A stretch of DNA of 64,000 bases, taken from contig NZ_CP022282.1 in NCBI RefSeq assembly GCF_002216065.1, positions 992,001-1,056,000 of the forward strand, in the 5' to 3' direction. Made by a program: the position numbers and the translations under genes. This stretch comes from Chryseobacterium sp. T16E-39. GTDB taxonomy: Bacteria; Bacteroidota; Bacteroidia; Flavobacteriales; Weeksellaceae. The first letter of the stretch is position 1, and every line of letters starts with the position of its first letter. Positions 57,656 through 64,000 of this stretch are shown here, piece by piece. The notes under the pieces are model-generated. The model had not been told where the DNA came from, made no database searches, and saw only the letters and a program-made list of their open reading frames with translations.

Positions 57656-60600
57656 TTACTGTGTAACTTTCATAATTGCTGTTGTAATCTGATTTTCTTT
57701 TTCCTTTGAATAGGTAGAATCAAAAGGCTCCATAATATCAAATAAGTACTGATAGAAAGGAGTGATTCTTTGTACATTCTCAGATTTGCTCATCGCCTTC
57801 TCCTTACCCATTTGTTGAAGTTCTTTAATAAAAACATCGAATTTCTTATCAATAGGTTCTATAGACTTCACCAGATAATCATAGGCTTTGTCCTTCTGTC
57901 CGATAGCTTTATAAGCTGAAGTTACAGCAGATACAACGAGAGAATATTCCATCGGTTTTGACCCCATTTGTCTTCTCAGGTATTTCTGTTCTCCCCGATC
58001 AAGACTTAAATAATAATCATACTCTTCAAAAATTCCTTTCTTAAGAGTTTCCGCAAGTTTCAATCCTTTTTGCTCCTGACCTGATACAATATATCCATAA
58101 ACAAGAGAGCTTAACGATCTGGGATCGTTGTATTTTTCTGCCGGAATTTCTTTTGCTGCCAGATCTAATAGTTCATTTGCTTTTGCTTTCTCACCTATTA
58201 AGGACAACGCCCCTACAGCTCTGCTCACTGTTGACCTGTAAGCTAGAATGTTTGATGTTGCCGTTTCATCATAATGATTTTTAAGATCTTTAAAATTACC
58301 CCATTTGAAGTTTTTTACCACATTGTATAGGGAGTTGGCATCTGCTCTTCCCAAGTCACCATCAGGACTTGGCAGTGTACGAATAGGTACCAGCCTGTAA
58401 CTGAAACCATCAAATTGCAGATAATCATCAAGGTAGAAGATATTTTCACTGTCATAAATCCCTCCAGAAGAGAAGTTGACCGGTCTTTTCCAATCAAAGT
58501 TGGCAAAAATATCAAACATCATCAGGTTGCCTTTAAAAAGTGTATTGGCTTTATAATCAATCATGATCTGATCTACTGTATAAGGCAAATCACTTGGATT
58601 AATAATTCCTGCTTTTATTGCATTTTCTTTATTTACCGGTAAAGTAAATTTGCTTACCGGTAAGAAGTTGTATTTTTCATATCGGGCTTCACCAAAGATC
58701 ATTTTCAGAACTTCATCCTTTTCAGCAGATTTCATCTTAATGAAACTCATTGCTTCTTTTAGAGTCATTGAATCCTGGGTAAGATACTTTTTAAAAGATT
58801 GGAATTCCGTTTCAGGAGCTCCCTGCTCCTTAAGGTTATTAAAAATATTCTGCCAGTCTTCTTTTTTCATGATGTAGATCTGATCATTAACCCCATCTTT
58901 ATAGTCTTCACGGGTAAGCTGCCCAGGAATAGGACTGGCATTGTAGGTTTTTCTTTTAACCTGATCGCAATACCAGGGAGTGGAAAGTAATGTAAAATTC
59001 ACTGTTTTCACATCATCCCGTAACCTTTCTGTCTCCTGAATAGCCCACACCGGAAACGTATCATTATCTCCATATAAAAATATAATATCCTCTTTTGGCA
59101 GGGACTTCAGAAATGAATAAGCATAATCGTGAGCGGCCGATTTACGGCTACGGTCATGGACATTATAATTCTGGAATCCCATCATAAAAGGTACTCCAAG
59201 CAAAACTACTCCAGCTATAATATTAGCAGCATTTGATTTCACTTTAGACTGCAAGAACCATAAAATAGCACCGGCACCTAAACCTATCCAAATAGCAAAT
59301 GCATAGAAGGAACCTACCATCGCATAATCTCTTTCTCTTACCTCAAATGGCTTTACTCCTGTATAGAAAACGATTCCGGCTCCAGTAAGAATAAACAAAG
59401 ACAGCAAAGCATAAAACCTTCCAAAGTCCCTGTTAAGCTGAAAGAAGAATCCTATCAACCCTAAGATTAGTGGTAAGAAGAAAAATGCAACCGTACTCTC
59501 ATTTTTGAACTTCGCTGGCATCTTATCCTGATTTCCCCACAACGCATTATCGATGAAAGAGAAACCGGAAATCCAGTTCCCATTGGTACTTTCCATATGT
59601 CCTTCCCTATCGTTTTGTCTTCCCACGAAGTTCCACATCAGGTATCTGGCGAAATAATATCCGTTCTGGAAAGTAAAGAAATAATCCATGTTCTGAGCGA
59701 AGGAAGGCTTTTGAACATTAATAAGATCGTAAGGCTTTACTTTCAGGTAATCTGCTGCGGTAATAGATTTGTCTTCGTATTTCTTTCTTAGCTCCTCAAA
59801 GATCTGTTTTGCCTGAGGATTATCTGCTACATCTTCATTTCCATAGTTGAAGGTAAAATCAGGTGCTCCATACATTGAAATGTAATTGGCCATTACTGAT
59901 TTATCTTCATTAAACATTCTCGGCATTAAACTCACCTGAGACTTACTGAAAACATAATTAAAGCGGTCTCCTGTTTTACGGTACGTTCCTGTTTTTTCGT
60001 CTTTTTCGAAAATTTCTCCTGTTTTCTGTGTTTTAAAACTTCCGTCTTCATTCTTTTCAATTCCATTGGCATCAAGGAAAGCGGTATAGTTTTGTCCGTA
60101 AATCGTTGGCCAATCTCCATACTGCTCTCTGTTATAATAATCCAGCATACCAATAGCCGTATCCGGATCATTAAGGTTCATCGGTGGATTCGCATTGGCT
60201 CTGATAGGAATAACCATCCAACACGAAAAGCCAATCATCATATAAACAATCGACAATGCAGCAGTCTGATAAATATTCTTTTTTGTTCTTCTGGCATATT
60301 TGATCATAAAATAGCAAATTGCCACCATAAGAACGAAAGCCACAATAGTCCCTGAATGGAAAGGAAGTCCTAAACCATTCACAAAGAATATTTCAAGTTT
60401 TCCGAACATGGTCATGATCAATGGGAAGATAATTTTGAATACAATGATCAGAATCCCTAAGGTGATCAGGTTAGCCCAAATAAAATTTTTCCAAGTAAAC
60501 TTATAATTTCTTGCGTAGTATACTAAACAAATTGCAGGAATAGAAAGCATACACATCATGTGTACTCCCACTGAAAGTCCTACAATAAAGAAAATCAGGA

Positions 60601-61141
60601 TAATCCATCTTTCATTATCTGCAGCATTGTATTCATTTTCCCATTTGGTGATCAGCCACACTAAAAGTGCGATGAACATTGAAGCCATAGAATAAACCTC
60701 TCCTTCTACTGCCGAAAACCAGAAAGTATCGGAAAATGTAAAACACAAAGCTCCTATAACTCCGGCAAATAAAATAGAAATTTCCTGATGTTTGGTTATT
60801 TCCTCAAAATCTTTGTTCAAAAGCCTTCTTACAAAATGGGTAATGGTCCAGAACAAAAATAAGATCGTAAATGCACTGAAAGTTGCGGACATTGCATTGA
60901 TCACAATAGCATAATTATCTGCTTTCCCCAACGCAAAAATGGCTGCCACAGCACCCGCTATCTGGAATAAAGCAGCTCCGGGAGCATGCGTTACCTCTAA
61001 TTTTACTGCCGAAGAGATGTACTCACCACAGTCCCAGAAACTTAAATAATGTTCTATTGTAGATAAATAAGTAATAAATGCAATGACGAAAATCACCCAT
61101 CCTAAAACGGTATTCCATTGCTTAAAAGTCCAGTTCTTCAT
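57656..61141 (-). CDS. DUF2723/GT117-type membrane glycosyltransferase, copy 1 (complete)
   Basis: This 1161-aa protein has about 11 hydrophobic segments in residues 1-320 and 500-640, opening WDCGEYISSAVKLEVTHAPGAALFQIAGA, the DUF2723 hallmark. A long soluble region around 330-500 includes NREQYGDWPTIYGQNYTAFLDANG. The C-terminal 500 residues include WAIQETERLRDDVKTVNFTLLSTPWYCDQV and TPR-like helices. DUF2723 is a GT-C-clan family (GT117) abundant in Bacteroidota, probably acting in protein O-glycosylation at the periplasmic face. A second, near-identical gene lies directly upstream at a constant offset of 3799 bp. Confidence 0.88.
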   Translation of the reverse strand: MKNWTFKQWNTVLGWVIFVIAFITYLSTIEHYLSFWDCGEYISSAVKLEVTHAPGAALFQIAGAVAAIFALGKADNYAIVINAMSATFSAFTILFLFWTITHFVRRLLNKDFEEITKHQEISILFAGVIGALCFTFSDTFWFSAVEGEVYSMASMFIALLVWLITKWENEYNAADNERWIILIFFIVGLSVGVHMMCMLSIPAICLVYYARNYKFTWKNFIWANLITLGILIIVFKIIFPLIMTMFGKLEIFFVNGLGLPFHSGTIVAFVLMVAICYFMIKYARRTKKNIYQTAALSIVYMMIGFSCWMVIPIRANANPPMNLNDPDTAIGMLDYYNREQYGDWPTIYGQNYTAFLDANGIEKNEDGSFKTQKTGEIFEKDEKTGTYRKTGDRFNYVFSKSQVSLMPRMFNEDKSVMANYISMYGAPDFTFNYGNEDVADNPQAKQIFEELRKKYEDKSITAADYLKVKPYDLINVQKPSFAQNMDYFFTFQNGYYFARYLMWNFVGRQNDREGHMESTNGNWISGFSFIDNALWGNQDKMPAKFKNESTVAFFFLPLILGLIGFFFQLNRDFGRFYALLSLFILTGAGIVFYTGVKPFEVRERDYAMVGSFYAFAIWIGLGAGAILWFLQSKVKSNAANIIAGVVLLGVPFMMGFQNYNVHDRSRKSAAHDYAYSFLKSLPKEDIIFLYGDNDTFPVWAIQETERLRDDVKTVNFTLLSTPWYCDQVKRKTYNASPIPGQLTREDYKDGVNDQIYIMKKEDWQNIFNNLKEQGAPETEFQSFKKYLTQDSMTLKEAMSFIKMKSAEKDEVLKMIFGEARYEKYNFLPVSKFTLPVNKENAIKAGIINPSDLPYTVDQIMIDYKANTLFKGNLMMFDIFANFDWKRPVNFSSGGIYDSENIFYLDDYLQFDGFSYRLVPIRTLPSPDGDLGRADANSLYNVVKNFKWGNFKDLKNHYDETATSNILAYRSTVSRAVGALSLIGEKAKANELLDLAAKEIPAEKYNDPRSLSSLVYGYIVSGQEQKGLKLAETLKKGIFEEYDYYLSLDRGEQKYLRRQMGSKPMEYSLVVSAVTSAYKAIGQKDKAYDYLVKSIEPIDKKFDVFIKELQQMGKEKAMSKSENVQRITPFYQYLFDIMEPFDSTYSKEKENQITTAIMKVTQ

Positions 61142-61454
61142 ATAAAAATTAATTTCTAATATACTTTTCGAGGTAATTTTTTATTAAATTGAGTTGTCTC
61201 TATTACTAAGGCTCCAAAGATACTTTTTTCCAACCTTTTTGGTAATAATTGTTTTAAATAATTTACCCAATGGTGAGTTTTTATTTTAGACTTGTAATTT
61301 TTTAATAATACTGCTGGCAGATATTTAATCATAATCGGTCATCCATTTTTACAACACAATCTCTATCTAAAGAGTTTTTCAATAAAATCATTTAGGTTCA
61401 AAACAAAAAAAAGCGGAACCGAAGTTCCACTTTTTGATATGTTTATGCAACCTT
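61142..61454. other. Spacer between the tandem DUF2723 genes
   Basis: 313 bp with no gene. A minus-strand -7 box TATCTTTG (61215-61222) is a possible promoter for copy 1, and the terminator of copy 2 is at 61404-61435. Confidence 0.5.
61404..61435 (-). terminator. Terminator of DUF2723 copy 2
   Basis: GTGGAAC-TTCG-GTTCCGC on the minus strand (one G-U pair), followed by eight T. It is the duplicate of the terminator at 57607, with the loop in the opposite orientation. Confidence 0.8.
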
Positions 61455-64000
61455 TTACTGAGTTGCTTTCATAATTGCTGTTGTAATCTGATTTTCTTTT
61501 TCCTTTGAATAGGTAGAATCAAAAGGCTCCATAATATCAAATAAGTACTGATAGAAAGGAGTGATTCTTTGTACATTTTCAGATTCACCCATTGCCTTTT
61601 CTTTACCCATCTGTTGCAGATCCTTAATAAATACATTGAATTTCTTATCAATAGGTTCTATAGACTTCACCAGATAATCATAAGCTTTGTCTTTCTGTCC
61701 GATAGCTTTGTAAGCTGTAGTTACAGCAGATACAACAAGAGAATATTCCATCGGCTTAGTTCCCATTTGTCTTCTCAGGTACTTCTGCTCTCCCGGACTA
61801 AGGCTTAAATAATAATCATATTCTTCAAAAATCCCTTTCTTAAGAACCTCTGCCAACTTCAATCCTTTTTGCTCCTGACCTGCTACAATATAACCATATA
61901 CAATAGAACTTAATGAACGGGGATCGTTGTATTTTTCTACTGGAATTTCTTTTGCTGCAAGATCCAATAATTCAATTGCTTTAGCCTTCTCTCCTTTTAA
62001 AGAAAGTGCTGCAGCAGCTCTACTCGCTGCACTTCGATAGCTGATAATATTAGAAGTCGCTGTTTCATCAAAATGAGAATTCAAGTCTTTAAAATTACCC
62101 CATTTAAAGTTTTTCACCACATTGTATAGGGAGTTGGCATCTACTCTTCCCATATCACCATCTGAATTTGGTGGGGTGTGCACAGGGATTAATCGATAAC
62201 TGAATCCATCCAACTGAAGATAATCATCAAGATAGAAGATATTTTCACTGTCATAAACCCCTCCAGAAGAGAAGTTGATCGGTCTTTTCCAATCAAAGTT
62301 GGCAAGAATATCAAACATCATCAGGTTATTCTTATAAAGTGTATTGGCTTTATAATCAATCATGATCTGATTTACCGTATTAGGCAAATCACTTGGATTA
62401 ATAATTCCTGCTTTCAATGCATTTTCTTTATTTACAGGTAAAATAAATTTGCTTACCGGCAAGAAGTTGTATTTTTCATATCGGGCTTCACCAAAGATCA
62501 TTTTCAGAACTTCATCCTTTTCAGGAGATTTCATCTTAATGAAATTGATAGCCTCTTTTAACGTAATAGAATCCTGGGTAAGATACTTTTTAAAAGATTG
62601 GAATTCCGTTTCAGGAGCTCCCTGCTCTTTAAGATTATTAAAAATATTCTGCCAGTCTTCTTTTTTCATCAGATAGATCTGGTCATTAACCCCATCTCTG
62701 TAATCTTCATGAGTCAATTGACTTGGAATAGCATTCGCATTATATGTCTTTCTCTTAACCTGGTCAATATTCCATGGTGTAGACAAAAGGGTAAAGTTCA
62801 CCACTTTTACATCATCACGGAAGTTTTCAGTTTCCTGAATAGCCCAAACCGGGTAGGTATCATTATCTCCGTATACAAATAAAATATCTTCTTTAGGCAA
62901 AGATTTTAATACCGAATATGAATAGTCATATGCTGTATATCTGTTGCTTCTGTCATGCACGTTATAATTCTGGAATCCCATCATAAAAGGTACTCCAAGC
63001 AAAACTACTCCAGCTATAATATTAGCAGCATTGGATTTTACTTTAGACTGCAAGAACCATAAAATAGCACCGGCACCTAAACCTATCCAAATAGCAAATG
63101 CATAAAAAGAACCTACCATCGCATAATCTCTTTCTCTTGGTTCGAATGGTTTTACCCCTGTATAGAAAATAATACCAACACTTGTAATGACGAATAATGA
63201 TAATATAGCATAGAATCTTCCGAAATCTCTGTTCAGCTGAAAGAAGAATCCTATCAATCCTAAGATTAAAGGCAAGAAGAAAAATGCAACCGTACTCTCA
63301 TTTTTGAACTTCGCTGGCATCTTATCCTGATTCCCCCACAACGCATTATCGATGAAAGAGAAACCGGAAATCCAGTTCCCTTTCGTGTTTTCCATGTTGC
63401 CTTCTAAATCATTTTGTCTTCCTACGAAGTTCCACATCAGATATCTGACAAAATAGTATCCGTTCTGGAAAGTAATGAAATAATCCATGTTCTGAGCCAG
63501 AGAAGGTTTCTGAACAGTGATAAGATCGTAAGGTTTTACTTTCAGGTAATCTGCTGCGGTAATAGATTTGTCTTCGTATTTCTTTCTTAGCTCCTCAAAG
63601 ATCTGTTTTGCCTGAGGATTATCTGCTACATCTTCATTTCCATAGTTGAAGGTAAAATCAGGTGCTCCATACATTGAAATGTAATTGGCCATTACTGATT
63701 TATCTTCATTAAACATTCTCGGCATTAAACTCACCTGAGACTTACTGAAAACATAATTAAAGCGGTCTCCTGTTTTACGGTACGTTCCTGTTTTTTCGTC
63801 TTTTTCGAAAATTTCTCCTGTTTTCTGTGTTTTAAAACTTCCGTCTTCATTCTTTTCAATTCCATTGGCATCAAGGAAAGCGGTATAGTTTTGTCCGTAA
63901 ATCGTTGGCCAATCTCCATACTGCTCTCTGTTATAATAATCCAGCATACCAATAGCCGTATCCGGATCATTAAGGTTCATCGGTGGATTCGCATTGGCTC
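61455..64000 (-). CDS. DUF2723/GT117-type glycosyltransferase, copy 2 (N-terminus off the right edge)
   Basis: The frame is open to the window edge, about 848 codons, and aligns without a gap to residues from about 314 on of copy 1. The first encoded residues (ANANPPMNLNDPDTAIG) match copy 1, so the real start should lie about 940 bp beyond the window. The internal Met at 63980 is not the start. It has the same domain plan: soluble loop, second membrane half, and C-terminal TPR-like region. Differences cluster in the C-terminal half, for example WNIDQVKRKTYNANAIPSQLTHED where copy 1 has WYCDQVKRKTYNASPIPGQLTRED. Confidence 0.88.
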   Translation of the reverse strand, partial: ANANPPMNLNDPDTAIGMLDYYNREQYGDWPTIYGQNYTAFLDANGIEKNEDGSFKTQKTGEIFEKDEKTGTYRKTGDRFNYVFSKSQVSLMPRMFNEDKSVMANYISMYGAPDFTFNYGNEDVADNPQAKQIFEELRKKYEDKSITAADYLKVKPYDLITVQKPSLAQNMDYFITFQNGYYFVRYLMWNFVGRQNDLEGNMENTKGNWISGFSFIDNALWGNQDKMPAKFKNESTVAFFFLPLILGLIGFFFQLNRDFGRFYAILSLFVITSVGIIFYTGVKPFEPRERDYAMVGSFYAFAIWIGLGAGAILWFLQSKVKSNAANIIAGVVLLGVPFMMGFQNYNVHDRSNRYTAYDYSYSVLKSLPKEDILFVYGDNDTYPVWAIQETENFRDDVKVVNFTLLSTPWNIDQVKRKTYNANAIPSQLTHEDYRDGVNDQIYLMKKEDWQNIFNNLKEQGAPETEFQSFKKYLTQDSITLKEAINFIKMKSPEKDEVLKMIFGEARYEKYNFLPVSKFILPVNKENALKAGIINPSDLPNTVNQIMIDYKANTLYKNNLMMFDILANFDWKRPINFSSGGVYDSENIFYLDDYLQLDGFSYRLIPVHTPPNSDGDMGRVDANSLYNVVKNFKWGNFKDLNSHFDETATSNIISYRSAASRAAAALSLKGEKAKAIELLDLAAKEIPVEKYNDPRSLSSIVYGYIVAGQEQKGLKLAEVLKKGIFEEYDYYLSLSPGEQKYLRRQMGTKPMEYSLVVSAVTTAYKAIGQKDKAYDYLVKSIEPIDKKFNVFIKDLQQMGKEKAMGESENVQRITPFYQYLFDIMEPFDSTYSKEKENQITTAIMKATQ

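Noticed and set aside
58315..60355. Several antisense or shifted frames within the DUF2723 genes
   Set aside because: They recur at the same positions in both tandem copies only because the host gene is duplicated.
61142..61454. Possible insertion sequence between the tandem DUF2723 genes
   Set aside because: No transposase frame or terminal inverted repeats; the stretch is explained by a promoter region plus the duplicated terminator.

Overview
The window looks like the chromosome of a Flavobacteriia bacterium close to Chryseobacterium. The evidence is low G+C, repeated TAnnTTTG -7 promoter boxes (often with TTTG or TTG upstream), type IX secretion C-terminal sorting domains, a short primary sigma factor without region 1.1, a chromosomal IND/CGB-like B1 metallo-beta-lactamase and T6SS subtype iii components (TssN). 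No rRNA, tRNA, CRISPR array, integrase or intact insertion sequence was recognised.

Layout. 1-2.8 kb: two TetR/alpha-beta-hydrolase pairs. 3.2-4.4 kb: a bacteriocin-like small peptide beside a CPBP membrane protease. 4.5-13.9 kb: mostly small metabolic and regulatory genes (T9SS cargo, cupin, RidA, WYL regulator, GNAT, ArsR/quinone-oxidoreductase pair, AraC, thioredoxin-reductase-like flavoprotein, SDR, a CREST-type membrane protein). 14.0-18.3 kb: a very A+T-rich four-gene minus-strand cassette (DUF6932-like nucleotidyltransferase-fold protein, unknown 306-aa protein, AAA ATPase, HNH nuclease) whose last two genes resemble Septu PtuA/PtuB. This is the best candidate for a new defence system. 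18.4-20.3 kb: an XRE-type regulator, a nested hairpin in a gene-free stretch and an unknown 176-aa gene. 20.3-25.2 kb: PIG-L deacetylase, an overlapping 34-aa membrane peptide, sodium:solute symporter and DUF2911 protein, tightly coupled. 25.6-29 kb: BspA-like surface protein, VOC protein and EamA transporter. 29.1-30.0 kb: an SRA-HNH modification-dependent nuclease. 30.1-32.3 kb: ArsR/SRPBCC/YdeI/DoxX cluster. 32.5-37.9 kb: GNAT, DUF4256, GH-like secreted protein, lipoprotein, threonine aldolase and a DtxR/MntR-type regulator. 38-42 kb: TonB receptor, EamA exporter and Lrp regulator. 42.2-43.0 kb: metallo-beta-lactamase. 43.1-46.2 kb: an isolated tssG-tssN-tssK trio. 46.5-50.9 kb: S1/P1 nuclease, rpoD, lipoprotein, GNAT and FAD monooxygenase. 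51-55.2 kb: DUF3347 and HYC_CC_PP-type copper-associated small proteins, TonB receptor and kdsA. 55.3-64 kb: DUF1697, a GT-C membrane protein and two tandem DUF2723/GT117 genes, the second running off the right edge.

Two wider patterns stand out. First, several intergenic regions hold a dispersed repeat family: heptamer-rich, purine-biased and pyrimidine-biased wings around a shared core (GGCAAAAATAATAACTTGA in its best form). Three genes take their last codons and stop from its words. Second, three regulator genes have a -7 box exactly 4 nt before the ATG, which predicts leaderless mRNAs. All functional names are inferred from motifs read by eye; no database search was run.
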